A program made the translations under genes and the position numbers. From Hyphomicrobiales bacterium (GTDB lineage: Bacteria > Pseudomonadota > Alphaproteobacteria > Rhizobiales > Rhizobiaceae): 47,259 bases of DNA. Numbering within the stretch: the stretch's first letter is position 1; every line of letters begins with the position of its first letter. Where the stretch lies: the NCBI GenBank assembly GCA_900473205.1, contig UCLB01000038.1, forward strand, positions 1-47,259. The letters are read 5' to 3'. Positions 25,719-34,127 of this stretch are shown here, piece by piece. Below the pieces are notes generated by a model. It did not search any database. It saw only the letters and a list, made by a program, of their open reading frames with translations, and was not told the DNA's origin.

Positions 25719-25895
25719 ATGAAAAGCAAGATTGATCTGCCTGAGAATTCAAAACGACGCAGTGATAGCCGGTCTATCGCTTGGCAGGAGCAATGGATTG
25801 CTGGCGTAAAAGCCGGAATCGAGGATGCCAACAGAGGTGATTTCGTCAGCGAAGAGGAGATCACGAGGGTACTGACGCGATATGATCAGGCGTAG
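25719..25895 (+). CDS. Small antitoxin-like protein (58 residues), no toxin partner visible
   Basis: The frame encodes a 58-residue acidic and basic mixed peptide starting MKSKIDLPENSK and ending in GDFVSEEEITRVLTRYDQA. That last part resembles the C-terminal toxin-binding tail of ParD/CopG-type antitoxins (G-I-x-D-A-x-x-G-x-F-V-S-x-E-E-V pattern). No RelE/ParE toxin gene follows; a palindromic repeat starts 11 bases after the stop. GAGGGG lies 14 bases upstream of the ATG, which is long for a ribosome site. It may be an orphan antitoxin or a remnant. Confidence 0.55.
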   Translation: MKSKIDLPENSKRRSDSRSIAWQEQWIAGVKAGIEDANRGDFVSEEEITRVLTRYDQA

Positions 25896-25905
25896 ACATT
25901 CTTTT

Positions 25906-26019
25906 CCGTCATCCCGCACTTGATGCGGGATCCAGCTCGATCAAGTCCTTGATCGAAAAAGACTCTTTCGCACCGCAGACGCGGTACTGCTAGACCCCGC
26001 ATCGAGTGCGGGGTGACGG
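25906..26019. repeat. 114-bp structured intergenic repeat
   Basis: The outer arms CCGTCATCCCGCACTTGATG (from 25906) and the closing half ending GTGCGGGGTGACGG (to 26019) pair with a few mismatches. Each arm is itself palindromic (CCCGCA...TGCGGG and CCCCGCA...TGCGGGG). Inside are TCGATCAAG-TC-CTTGATCGA (25937-25956) and ACCGC-AGAC-GCGGT (25972-25985). The element lies between the small antitoxin-like gene and the 3' end of the SorC regulator gene. Confidence 0.75.
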
Positions 26020-26085
26020 AGGTTGGGGAGTGCCTCATCCCAATTAAGCGTCCAGCTAGCATCGCCCGCTCGTTAAGTGGCTGCC

Positions 26086-27075
26086 TTATGCCGCGTGAAA
26101 CTCCAACAAAGCCCGCGCGGCAGCTTCATCCGTAATCAGCGTATTGCACCCAATGCGTTTGATCGTGGCGCGGATGGCGGTAGCGCGGTGGGCGCCGCCG
26201 GAGGCCAGCACGATGTGCTTTGCCTTTTTCAGCGTGTCCAAGCCAATCGCCATGGCGCGCTGGTTGATGGGGTGGTCGACGGAGCGTCCATCGGCGTCGA
26301 TGAAGTTGAACATGGTGTCGCAGACGCAGCCTGCCGCCACCAGCTCGTCATGGGTCTGTTTGGAAATGAAGCCTTCCGACAGCGAGGTAGAGTGCGGTCC
26401 GATATCGCCGCAGCTGACGATCGCGAGGTCGAGATTTTCGGCGAGTTCGAACAGCGTGTTCAGACCGCATTTTTCGATCAGAGCGCGCCGTGTCTCCTCG
26501 GAATCCACCAGCAGCGGCGCAAGGAACATGTAGCATTCCGCCCCCAACGCGCTGGCCAGCCGCCATGTGTAATCCAGCGGGTTGGTCTGGTGTACCGCCA
26601 CGATGCCGCCCAGCAAGGACACAACCTTGCAGTTTTCCCGGCGTGGCGGGCGGAAGCTGGAAAGCGATGCCGTCATGGTGCGGCCCCAGCCGACGCCGAT
26701 GGTGGCATTGTCCGGCACGGCCTCTGACAGAAACTGTCCGAGCGCCAGACCCACGGCCTTGGCGATGTCCTCTGCCTTCGATGATGCGGAGGGGATGATG
26801 ATCGCCTCATCCAGCCCGTAGGCAGCCTCCAGCTTGATCGCCAGTTCGACGAGGTCTTCGATGCCTTCATTGATCCAGATCTGCACCTCGGAGCGCTTCA
26901 TCGCCTCGTCCAACAGGCGGATGACGGTGGAGCGGCTGATGCCGAGTTTTTCCGCCACATCCTTCTGCGTCATGCCCTGATTGTAGTACAGCCACGCCGC
27001 CCGCAGCCGCAGGGATGCCGCTTCCGAATAGGCCGTGTGAGTGTCTCTTCGCAGTTTTGCCACTGTTTTCGCCAT
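26086..27075 (-). CDS. SorC-family sugar-binding transcriptional regulator
   Basis: A 329-residue regulator with an N-terminal helix-turn-helix (RLRAAWLYYNQGMTQKDVAE and KLGISRSTVIRLLDEAMK, about residues 22-62) and a C-terminal sugar-phosphate-binding domain of the SorC/DeoR type (about residues 70-325, including TIGVGWGRTM and LLGGIVAV). Such proteins respond to phosphorylated sugars or polyols. It is divergent from transaldolase across 188 bases containing a promoter and a near-palindromic TTGCGCAA site, which makes transaldolase a likely target. No sugar transporter is adjacent. Confidence 0.88.
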   Translation of the reverse strand: MAKTVAKLRRDTHTAYSEAASLRLRAAWLYYNQGMTQKDVAEKLGISRSTVIRLLDEAMKRSEVQIWINEGIEDLVELAIKLEAAYGLDEAIIIPSASSKAEDIAKAVGLALGQFLSEAVPDNATIGVGWGRTMTASLSSFRPPRRENCKVVSLLGGIVAVHQTNPLDYTWRLASALGAECYMFLAPLLVDSEETRRALIEKCGLNTLFELAENLDLAIVSCGDIGPHSTSLSEGFISKQTHDELVAAGCVCDTMFNFIDADGRSVDHPINQRAMAIGLDTLKKAKHIVLASGGAHRATAIRATIKRIGCNTLITDEAAARALLEFHAA

Positions 27076-27125
27076 AATTTCACTGAAGGACGAGTATGGC
27101 CGCTGTGAAACTTATGTCAATTGCA

Positions 27126-27168
27126 TTGCGCAAATGTCTTGACTTTGCGCTTTGCGCCGCGCGATACT
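27126..27168 (+). promoter_or_regulatory. Candidate transaldolase promoter and SorC-type operator
   Basis: TTGACT (27139-27144) and GATACT (27163-27168) are separated by 18 bases and form a plausible sigma-70 promoter for the downstream transaldolase. Immediately upstream, CATTGCGCAAATG (including the palindrome TTGCGCAA at 27126-27133) could bind the divergent SorC regulator. TTGCGC also recurs between the two promoter boxes. The site assignment is by eye only. Confidence 0.45.
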
Positions 27169-27263
27169 CCCACCATCGAAAACATCCGGTTTCATTGTCG
27201 CGCCCGCGTGTGGAACGGAACCCGGCTGAAGCAGTTTTCAAGAGATCACGAGGATCAAACGGC

Positions 27264-28220
27264 ATGACGTCCAAACTTGACCAACTCCGCAAAATCACAA
27301 CGGTTGTTGCCGATACCGGCGACATCGAGGCGGTCGCACGCCTGAAGCCGGTGGATTGCACCACCAATCCATCGATCATCTTGAAGGCGCTTGGCACGCC
27401 GATGTTTGCCGATACGGTCAAGGAAGCCATTTCCTGGGGTAAAAAGCAGGGTGGTGACTCCGATGCCGTGGTTGGCGCGATTGCGGACCGTCTGGCTATT
27501 TCTGTCGGCGCAAAGCTCGTCGAACTCGTTCCTGGCCGCGTCTCGACCGAAGTCGACGCCGACCTGTCCTTCGATACCAAGGCGTCCATCGCCAAGGCGC
27601 ATCAGATCATCGCGGCCTATAAGGAACGCGGCATCGAGCGTGATCGCATTCTCATCAAGCTTGCCTCCACATGGGAAGGCATCAAGGCTGCCGAAGTGCT
27701 GCAGGGCGAAGGCATCGACTGCAATCTGACACTGCTGTTCTCGCAGGCGCAGGCCATTGCCTGTGCGGAAGCCAAAGCCTTCCTCATCTCGCCTTTCGTC
27801 GGTCGTATTCTCGACTGGTACAAGAAGTCCACGGGCGAAGACTACACGGCTGAAACCGATCCGGGCGTGGTTTCCGTTCGCAAGATTTACAATTATTACA
27901 AGGCCAACGGCATCTCCACCGTGGTGATGGGTGCGTCTTTCCGCAATGTCGGCGAGATCGAAGCGCTGGCCGGTTGCGACCGTCTGACCATCAGTCCGGC
28001 GCTGCTGGAAGAGCTGGACAAGGACACCGGCACGCTGGAGCGCAAGCTCTCGGCTGATGATGCCAAGGCCGAGCCTTTGCAGTCTCTCGATGAGAAGGCC
28101 TTCCGCTGGCACCTCAACGAAGATGCCATGGCAACGGAAAAGCTGTCGGAAGGTATTCGCCAGTTCGCCAAGGATCTCGAATCCCTGCGCGGTATCATTC
28201 GCAAGCAACTGGCCGCTTAA
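27264..28220 (+). CDS. tal: Transaldolase
   Basis: A 318-residue transaldolase of the TalB type, which moves a dihydroxyacetone unit between sedoheptulose 7-phosphate and glyceraldehyde 3-phosphate in the non-oxidative pentose phosphate pathway. The active-site Schiff base is Lys132 in [11 protein letters not shown], and Asp17 matches the catalytic Asp17 of E. coli Tal[15 protein letters not shown] and VDCTTNPSI are family signatures. CACGAGGATCAAACGGC gives a good ribosome site for the chosen ATG. It has its own promoter and terminator and is divergent from a SorC regulator. Confidence 0.95.
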   Translation: MTSKLDQLRKITTVVADTGDIEAVARLKPVDCTTNPSIILKALGTPMFADTVKEAISWGKKQGGDSDAVVGAIADRLAISVGAKLVELVPGRVSTEVDADLSFDTKASIAKAHQIIAAYKERGIERDRILIKLASTWEGIKAAEVLQGEGIDCNLTLLFSQAQAIACAEAKAFLISPFVGRILDWYKKSTGEDYTAETDPGVVSVRKIYNYYKANGISTVVMGASFRNVGEIEALAGCDRLTISPALLEELDKDTGTLERKLSADDAKAEPLQSLDEKAFRWHLNEDAMATEKLSEGIRQFAKDLESLRGIIRKQLAA

Positions 28221-28279
28221 AGAATTCTGGAACCTTCGCGATAGTTGCTCGTTATTAAAGTATAATACCTCCAGTCAAG

Positions 28280-28314
28280 AAAACGCGATCGGTCCCCTGC
28301 CGGTCGCGTTTTTT
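28280..28314. terminator. Terminator shared by transaldolase and iclR-like genes
   Basis: AAAACGCGATCGG pairs with CCGGTCGCGTTTT (one G:T-type shift) and ends in a six-T stretch (28309-28314). The stem starts about 60 bases after the transaldolase stop codon. The TTA that is the reverse complement of the iclR-like gene's TAA stop (28313-28315) lies in the T-run, so the converging gene ends inside the terminator. Confidence 0.85.
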
Positions 28315-29077
28315 ATTGTCCGGCAGCAATCTCGGAGATTTGCTGCGCAGCCTCGCAAATGAGGTCGACGCAGTCCTCAGCGCTCGGCGCATCGCTGTTG
28401 AGTGGGGTGATGTAGGGGCAGGTGATGGCTGCCAGTGCGGTGCCGTCCAGCGTCAGGACCGGCGCAGAGATGTTTCTGATACCGGCAGTCTGCAAACTGT
28501 TCATGCTCTCAAAGCCATTGGCCCTGATCTGCTCCAGACGCTCCAGCAACCCCTCGGGCAGGGACGTTTCGTCGCCACGCAGCTGCTCGGCAATCATGAT
28601 CTCCCGTTGTGCCTCGGTCTGGAACGCCAGTAGCACATGGCCGGAGCCGGTGTTGAACAGGCTCATCTGCGCCCCTACACGGATCGACAGGGCCCAGTAG
28701 GTGGACGAATCCTGCTGCGCAATCACTGCCACCACGCCGCGATCATAGACGGCCAGATGGCAAGCTTGTCTCGCCTTGTTGGAAAAGTCCCGCATGACGG
28801 GGGCGGCAAAAGACACCAGCCTGCGCAGCGGCGCGTGAAAATGTGCAAGGCCGAAGAGTTTCAGGGTCAGGAAAAACCGGTCGCCATCCTGCCGCTGCAC
28901 GTAGCCACGCCGCACCAGCCGGTCCAGCATGCGGTAGAACTCGTTCGGGCTTTTGCCGATGGCCTTGGCAATTTCCACCTGCGTCAAACCGCCATCGGTG
29001 CTAGCCAGAAGCTCGAGGATGTCGAGACCCTTGTCGAGCGCGGGCGCGCGGTATTTCTCACTATCGTCTTCGATCAT
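28313..29077 (-). CDS. IclR-family transcriptional regulator
   Basis: A 254-residue IclR regulator: an N-terminal winged helix-turn-helix (ALDKGLDILELLASTDGGLT through KSPNEFYRMLDRLVRRGYV, about residues 12-62) and a C-terminal effector-binding domain (about residues 85-250) with GSGHVLLAFQTEAQ and the G-I-R-N-I-S-A-P-V segment. The family responds to small organic acids or sugar acids and often controls an adjacent operon. It is divergent from the BDH2-like dehydrogenase gene, with a palindrome TCAAGT-TC-ACTTGA between them, so that gene is the likely target. It converges on the transaldolase terminator. Confidence 0.9.
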   Translation of the reverse strand: MIEDDSEKYRAPALDKGLDILELLASTDGGLTQVEIAKAIGKSPNEFYRMLDRLVRRGYVQRQDGDRFFLTLKLFGLAHFHAPLRRLVSFAAPVMRDFSNKARQACHLAVYDRGVVAVIAQQDSSTYWALSIRVGAQMSLFNTGSGHVLLAFQTEAQREIMIAEQLRGDETSLPEGLLERLEQIRANGFESMNSLQTAGIRNISAPVLTLDGTALAAITCPYITPLNSDAPSAEDCVDLICEAAQQISEIAAGQ

Positions 29078-29125
29078 CCGACCTCTGCGTTGGTAGCGGG
29101 CGGGGCAGGTGGCCTGCCATCCCGT

Positions 29126-29142
29126 TCAAGTTCACTTGACGT
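29126..29142. promoter_or_regulatory. Candidate IclR operator and promoter of the SDR gene
   Basis: A palindrome TCAAGT-TC-ACTTGA (29126-29139) lies in the 147-bp spacer between the divergent iclR-like and SDR genes. It overlaps TTGACG (29136-29141), a plausible -35 for the SDR gene, with TACATA about 18 bases further right as a possible -10. Binding here would block the promoter. This is inference from symmetry and position. Confidence 0.4.
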
Positions 29143-29224
29143 TCTATAAATACACTGTTTACATATGAATTGTCGATCCATATTCGATTTTAGGGCGCGT
29201 TTCACGCGCGGGAGGAGCTTAGAT

Positions 29225-29956
29225 ATGGCGCAGGATTTCAGCGGCCAGACAGTCGTCATTACCGCCGCAGGGCAGGGCATTGGCCGCGCAACGGCGGAGC
29301 GCTTCATCAGCCTCGGCGCACGCGTCATCGCAACCGATATCAACGAGGCGGCGCTTGCCACGCTGAACAACGCCGAAACCCGCGTGTTGAACGTGTTGGA
29401 CGGCGATGCGGTGAAAGCCTTGGCGGCAGATATCGGCCGTGCAGATGTGCTGTTCAATTGCGCAGGCTTTGTTCATGCCGGCACCATTCTGGACTGCGAA
29501 GAGAAAGACTGGGACTTCTCCTTCGATCTCAACGCCAAGGCCATGTACCGGACCTGCCGCGCCTTCCTTCCCGCCATGCTGGAACACGGCAAGGGCGCCA
29601 TCGTCAACATGTCCTCGGTCGCTTCCAGCGTAAAGGGCGTGCCCAATCGTTTCGCCTACACCGCCTCGAAAGCCGCCGTCATCGGCCTCACGAAATCCAT
29701 AGCCTCGGATTTCGTCACCAAGGGCATTCGCTGCAACGCCATCTGCCCGGGTACGGTCGACAGCCCCTCCCTGCACGACCGCCTGCGTGCCACCGGCAAT
29801 TACGAGCAAGCGCTGGCCGACTTCATCGCCCGCCAACCCATGGGCCGCATTGCGACCCCGGAGGAGATTGCAGCTCTCGTGACGTACCTTGCGTCCGATG
29901 AGGCAGGTTTCACGACCGGGCAAATCCATGTGATCGATGGGGGATGGACGGCTTAG
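29225..29956 (+). CDS. SDR dehydrogenase, BDH2 / 2-keto-3-deoxy-L-fuconate dehydrogenase-like
   Basis: A 243-residue short-chain dehydrogenase. NAD-binding AAGQGIG (residues 14-20), Asp38 in IATDINEA (favouring NAD over NADP), NCAG (78-81), the active-site Ser131 and Tyr145-X3-Lys149 (YTASK) are all present. The sequence closely resembles the human BDH2 group, with near-identical stretches such as LDCEEKDWDFS and VNMSSVASSVKGV. Members oxidise hydroxybutyrate-like, hydroxyproline-derived or keto-deoxy sugar acid substrates, so the substrate here is open. GGAGGAGCTTAG precedes the start. It is divergent from an IclR regulator. Confidence 0.88.
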   Translation: MAQDFSGQTVVITAAGQGIGRATAERFISLGARVIATDINEAALATLNNAETRVLNVLDGDAVKALAADIGRADVLFNCAGFVHAGTILDCEEKDWDFSFDLNAKAMYRTCRAFLPAMLEHGKGAIVNMSSVASSVKGVPNRFAYTASKAAVIGLTKSIASDFVTKGIRCNAICPGTVDSPSLHDRLRATGNYEQALADFIARQPMGRIATPEEIAALVTYLASDEAGFTTGQIHVIDGGWTA

Positions 29957-29995
29957 GCTAAAGTTTGCCACGCCTTCTTTCGTCATAAGACAACA

Positions 29996-30027
29996 AAAAA
30001 CGGCGGGCCTTTCGACCCGCCGTTTTT
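29996..30027. terminator. Bidirectional terminator between SDR and DUF1328 genes
   Basis: CGGCGGG (30001-30007) pairs with CCCGCCG (30016-30022) around CCTTTCGA, flanked by five A on the left and five T on the right. It therefore works on paper in both directions, for the SDR gene (plus) and the DUF1328 gene (minus). Confidence 0.88.
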
Positions 30028-30044
30028 CGGTTCCATTAGTCCTA

Positions 30045-30218
30045 TCAGAGGATCGCCTGACCAGCCATCAGTGCAAGCACCAGGAAGATCAGGAATACGA
30101 CCACGGCGATAAAGAACAGAATACGGGCGATGCCCGCGCTCGCCGCCGAGATTCCCGTAAAGCCGAAAACACCGGCAATCAGTGAGATAACGAAGAATAT
30201 AAGAGCCCACTTCAACAT
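30045..30218 (-). CDS. DUF1328 small membrane protein
   Basis: A 57-residue two-helix membrane peptide ([20 protein letters not shown] and [20 protein letters not shown]) typical of the DUF1328/YtjA family, whose function is unknown; the conserved [18 protein letters not shown] linker is present. AGAGGTACGGCC precedes the ATG, which is chosen over a longer in-frame start. It may be stress-associated in rhizobia, but that is not shown here. Confidence 0.85.
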   Translation of the reverse strand: MLKWALIFFVISLIAGVFGFTGISAASAGIARILFFIAVVVFLIFLVLALMAGQAIL

Positions 30219-30346
30219 GGCCGTACCTCTTTGCGTCAATTGATGCGGTCGAGCGCCCACGCTTCAACCTGCATATATGACGCTAAACCAGCACATGTAG
30301 TTCCGCAGATTCTGAAATAATCTTTTCAATTGCGGACAATTGGCTT

Positions 30347-31198
30347 TTACGCGGCCTTTTCCACCCGGTTGGCGGCGCGCGCCTTCACCGTGGTGCGTAA
30401 AAAGGCCAAAATGAAGAAGCCGCTCATGATGAGAACGATGGTCGGCGCGGGTGCGCTGTCGATCAGAAAACTGGCCCAGATGCCGATAATGGACGACGTC
30501 ACCGAAACGGCAATGGCGGCAATCATCATGCTGGAAAAGCGTCGCGTCAGCAGGAAGGCAATCGCGCCGGGTGCCACCAGCATGGCGACGGATAAAATGA
30601 TGCCGATGGCCTGCAAGGCACCTACCACCGTCAGCGACAGCACCGCCAGCAAGCCATAATGCAGCAGGCGCACCGGCAGACCGATGGCCTTGGCATGTTG
30701 CGCATCGAAGGCATGCACCAGAAGATCCTTGCGCAGCAGCACCAGAAACAGCGTCGCCGCCAGCGCAATCAGGCCGGTTTCGATGATATCTCCCATTGCA
30801 ACGCCCAGCATGTCGCCGAAGAGAATATGGTCCAGATGCACATCGCTCTGCACCTTCACATAGAGAACCAGCCCCAGCCCGAACATGCCGGAAAACACGA
30901 TGCCAAGAACCGTGTCTTCCTTGATGCGGCTGTTTTCCTTGAGGAAACCGGTGCCGAGCGCGCAGATCATGCCCGCAATGAAAGCGCCGATGGAAAAGGG
31001 AATGCCGACAATATAGGCGATGACAACGCCCGGCAACACGGCGTGAGACACAGCATCGCCCATCAGCGACCAGCCCTTCAGCACCAGAATGCAGGACAGC
31101 ATCGCCATCGGCACGGCAATCATCAGCGTGATGACGAAGGCATATTGCATGAAGGGCAGTTGAAACGGCAGGATGGCCAATTGCAGGTTTTCGCTCAT
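30347..31198 (-). CDS. sitD: Manganese/iron ABC transporter permease SitD
   Basis: A 283-residue ABC-3 family permease with about eight membrane helices, the fourth gene of the sitABCD operon. It contains the typical motifs MGDAVSHAVLPGVVIAYIVG and LLVHAFDAQHAKAIGLPV. It pairs with SitC to form the membrane channel for Mn2+ (and possibly Fe2+). The start overlaps the sitC stop by four bases (31195-31198). The C-terminal residues KARAANRVEKAA are basic and cytoplasmic. Confidence 0.93.
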   Translation of the reverse strand: MSENLQLAILPFQLPFMQYAFVITLMIAVPMAMLSCILVLKGWSLMGDAVSHAVLPGVVIAYIVGIPFSIGAFIAGMICALGTGFLKENSRIKEDTVLGIVFSGMFGLGLVLYVKVQSDVHLDHILFGDMLGVAMGDIIETGLIALAATLFLVLLRKDLLVHAFDAQHAKAIGLPVRLLHYGLLAVLSLTVVGALQAIGIILSVAMLVAPGAIAFLLTRRFSSMMIAAIAVSVTSSIIGIWASFLIDSAPAPTIVLIMSGFFILAFLRTTVKARAANRVEKAA

Positions 31199-32055
31199 GG
31201 CGTGGTTTCCAATGCAGCCTTGGCCTTGGCGCGGGAGGCGAGATAGCCGTGCTTGGGCGCAAAGAAGAAAGCGGTCAGAAAGATCAGTGTCTGCAACACC
31301 ACGATAATGCCGCCGGTCGCGCCATCAAGGAAGTAGCTCAGATAAGCGCCGACGAAGCTGGTGGCTGCACCAATGCCGAAGCTCATGCCGATCAGCCGCT
31401 CGAACCTGTCGGTCAGCAGATAAGCCGTGGCACCCGGCGTGACGACCATGGCGACCACCAGAAACGCGCCGACTGTCTGCAAGGCCGCAACCGTGGAGGC
31501 GGCGAGCAGGGTAAAGAAGATGATCTTCAGCAGTTCCGGGTTGAGACCCACGGTGCGGGCGTGGTTTTCATCGAAAAACACCACCATGAAATCCCGCCAT
31601 TTCACCGCCAGCACCAGCAGACTGATGCCGCCGATCAGCGCCAGCTGGATCGTATCTTCGGTGGTGATCGCCAGAATATTGCCCAGCACGATGGTCTGAA
31701 TGTTGATGGATGTCGGCGACAGCGACACCATGAACAGGCCAAGCCCGAAAAAGGAGGTGAAGATCAGGCCGATGATCGCATCTTCCTTCAACCGGGTCTT
31801 CTGGTTCAGAAACAGCATCGAACCCGCCGCCAGCCCGCCGGAAATGAAGGCACCGAGCGAGAAAGGCAGGCCCAACATATAGGCCCCAGCCACGCCGGGA
31901 ACGATGGCGTGGGACAGCGCATCGCCAATCAACGACCAGCCCTTCAGCATCAAATAGGACGACAGAAAACCGCAGACCCCACCCACCAGCGCGCTGACCC
32001 AGATGGCGTTCAGCATGTAAGAATAAGTGAAAGGCTCGAGAAGAGTCTCAATCAT
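31195..32055 (-). CDS. sitC: Manganese/iron ABC transporter permease SitC
   Basis: A 286-residue ABC-3 family permease paralogous to SitD, with motifs [20 protein letters not shown] and [19 protein letters not shown]. The chosen ATG (MIETLLEP) overlaps the end of sitB by 8 bases; a longer in-frame start would extend into an Arg-rich stretch encoded within sitB and is unlikely. Together with SitD it forms the transmembrane part of the transporter. Confidence 0.93.
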   Translation of the reverse strand: MIETLLEPFTYSYMLNAIWVSALVGGVCGFLSSYLMLKGWSLIGDALSHAIVPGVAGAYMLGLPFSLGAFISGGLAAGSMLFLNQKTRLKEDAIIGLIFTSFFGLGLFMVSLSPTSINIQTIVLGNILAITTEDTIQLALIGGISLLVLAVKWRDFMVVFFDENHARTVGLNPELLKIIFFTLLAASTVAALQTVGAFLVVAMVVTPGATAYLLTDRFERLIGMSFGIGAATSFVGAYLSYFLDGATGGIIVVLQTLIFLTAFFFAPKHGYLASRAKAKAALETTP

Positions 32056-32938
32056 GGCTCTTCGCTTTCGGGGTCGCGGTGGCCGTGCCATCCTTGCTGT
32101 AGATCACGAAGGGACGCTCATCATCGGTGATGACTTTCAGGTGGCGCGGATCGGCATCGTCATGCAGGTCGGTCCCGCCCAGAATGAAGTGGCGCAGGCT
32201 GCCGCCAAAGGCTTTTTGCAGGTTCTCTTCGGTAAAGGTGTCTTCGGTCTTGCCCGACGCAATCACCGTTCCCTTGACGAAGACGGCACGGTCGCAAAAC
32301 TCCGGCACGCTGCCGAGATTGTGGGTGGAAACCAGCATGATGCGGCCTTCGTCGCGCAGCGCCTTCAACAGTGTTACGATCTGTTCTTCGGTGTTCACAT
32401 CGACGCCGGTGAAGGGCTCATCCAGCAGAATGACCTGACCTTCCTGCGCCAACGCCCGGGCCAGAAACACCCGCTTTTTCTGCCCGCCGGAGAGTTCGCC
32501 GATCTGGCGCTTGCGGTAGTCCACCATGTTGACGCGGGCCAAGGCTTCATCCACCATCTGGTGGTCGCGCTTGGTCGGAATGCGCAGGAAATTCATGTGG
32601 CCATAGCGGCCCATCATCACCACGTCTTCCACCAGAACCGGGAAGCTCCAGTCCACCTCTTCGGCCTGCGGCACATAGGCGACAAGGTTCTTTTTCAGGG
32701 CATCGCGGGCGGGTTGGTCGAAAATCGAGACGGCGCCCGCCGCCAGTGGCACGAAGCCCATGATGGCCTTGAAGATGGTGGATTTGCCCGCACCATTGAC
32801 GCCGACGAGTGCGGTTATCGTGCCGCGCGGAATGGAAAAGCTGGCGCTGCGCAGCGCCGTGTGGCCATTGCGATAGGTCACGGTCACATCATCGACGGTT
32901 AGTCCAGTTTCCGTGCCCTTTCGCTTTCCCATCATCAT
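32048..32938 (-). CDS. sitB: Manganese/iron ABC transporter ATP-binding protein SitB
   Basis: A 296-residue ABC ATPase: Walker [10 protein letters not shown], signature LSGGQKKR, Walker B VILLDEPF and the switch histidine in LVSTHNLG are all seen. It has an extended C-terminal tail (about residues 250-296) beyond the core ATPase fold. It energises Mn2+ uptake through SitCD. Its start overlaps the sitA stop by four bases. Confidence 0.94.
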   Translation of the reverse strand: MMMGKRKGTETGLTVDDVTVTYRNGHTALRSASFSIPRGTITALVGVNGAGKSTIFKAIMGFVPLAAGAVSIFDQPARDALKKNLVAYVPQAEEVDWSFPVLVEDVVMMGRYGHMNFLRIPTKRDHQMVDEALARVNMVDYRKRQIGELSGGQKKRVFLARALAQEGQVILLDEPFTGVDVNTEEQIVTLLKALRDEGRIMLVSTHNLGSVPEFCDRAVFVKGTVIASGKTEDTFTEENLQKAFGGSLRHFILGGTDLHDDADPRHLKVITDDERPFVIYSKDGTATATPKAKSHD

Positions 32939-33825
32939 TTGGAGAGGCCTTTCACGATTGTTTCCGTGGTCACGCGCAGGAGGTCGAGATAGGTCGGCAC
33001 AGGACCATCCGCTTCGCTGAGTGAATCCACATAAAGAATGCCGCCATAGGCAGCGCCTGTTTCCTTGGCCACCTGCTTGGCGGGGTCGGGAGAGACCGTG
33101 CTTTCGCTGAAAATGACCTGAATATTGTGTTCGCGCATGGCATCGATCACGCCACGAACCTGCTGCGGGGTGCCCTGGCTGTCGGCATTCACCGGCCAGA
33201 GGAACAGTTCCTTCAGTCCGAAATCGCGGGCCAGATAGGAGAACGCCCCTTCGCTCGTCACCAGCCAGCGCTTATCTTCCGGCAGCGCGGCGATGGCATC
33301 GCGCATCGGCTGTATTTCCTGTTTGATCTTGTCGGAATAGGCCTTGGCATTTGCCGCATAGAGATCGGCATGATCAGGGTCGATCTGCGTCAGACCTTTG
33401 CGAATGTTTTCGACATAGATCAGCGCATTGTCGGGCGACATCCAGGCATGCGGGTTCGGCTTGCCCTGATACGCCCCACCGCTGATCGACATCGGCTGCA
33501 CGCCCTCGCTCACCGTTACATTCGGCACATCGGCAAGGTTGGCCAGAAATTTCTGGAACCACAATTCCAGATTGAGACCATTCCACAAGACCAGATTGGC
33601 ATTGCGGGCTTTCAGAATGTCACGCGGGGTGGGCTGGTAATTGTGAATTTCCGCACCGGGCTTGGTGATGCTGTCCACCTCTGCCGCGTCACCCGCCACG
33701 TTGCGTGCCATATCCGCGATGATGGTGAAGGTGGTGACGACCTTTGGCTTCTCAGCAGCCGCTGCCGCGAAAGGCAGGAAAAGCGTTGCAACACAGAGGA
33801 TGGAACGAAGCGCCAGTGATTTCAT
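32935..33825 (-). CDS. sitA: Manganese/iron ABC transporter periplasmic binding protein SitA
   Basis: A 296-residue metal-binding receptor of the cluster A-I (ZnuA/PsaA/MntC) family. A signal peptide covers about residues 1-24 ([10 protein letters not shown] then EKP). The four expected metal ligands are His61 (EIHNYQP), His126 (NPHAWMS), Glu192 (TSEGAFSY) and Asp267 (YVDSLSEAD), a His2-Glu-Asp set as in manganese-type members. It is the first gene of the operon sitA-B-C-D, all junctions overlapping. A TTGACA promoter box and a palindrome at 33899-33915 lie upstream. AGGAG is 12 bases before the start. Confidence 0.94.
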   Translation of the reverse strand: MKSLALRSILCVATLFLPFAAAAAEKPKVVTTFTIIADMARNVAGDAAEVDSITKPGAEIHNYQPTPRDILKARNANLVLWNGLNLELWFQKFLANLADVPNVTVSEGVQPMSISGGAYQGKPNPHAWMSPDNALIYVENIRKGLTQIDPDHADLYAANAKAYSDKIKQEIQPMRDAIAALPEDKRWLVTSEGAFSYLARDFGLKELFLWPVNADSQGTPQQVRGVIDAMREHNIQVIFSESTVSPDPAKQVAKETGAAYGGILYVDSLSEADGPVPTYLDLLRVTTETIVKGLSK

Positions 33826-33887
33826 AAGACTATAAAACTCCTAATGCGATTAATTCGCAATATCAATTTGGGTCGAGATTTGTTTTT

Positions 33888-33915
33888 TGTCAACGCTATT
33901 GCAAATCATTTGCAA
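33888..33915 (-). promoter_or_regulatory. sitA promoter with a Mur-box-like palindrome
   Basis: TTGCAAATCATTTGCAA (33899-33915) is a perfect 8+1+8 palindrome resembling the Mur-responsive sequence found upstream of rhizobial sit genes. Five bases nearer the gene, on the minus strand, lies TTGACA (33888-33893) as the -35 box. A second weaker palindrome, TGCGA-TTAAT-TCGCA (33845-33859), is between it and the start. Known biology: the Fur-family regulator Mur represses sitABCD in manganese-replete cells. Its identity as the acting site here is inferred. Confidence 0.65.
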
Positions 33916-34127
33916 CAAAGATCGTTCCACCATGCCCAAGCGATTTTTTCGCGGAGTCCAAAAATGGTTCAGTTGAGCATGTGGATTTTAGCGCGAGTTA
34001 AATCTTCTTCAACGAGAACACGTCAGAATTGATCTCTGCACGGACGCAGCTTTGCCTGCCCCGCGCTATGTCATTTCGCAGTTCTGCTGCTTTGGCGATC
34101 TGCAGATGACGGGCATTGAACGGGGTA

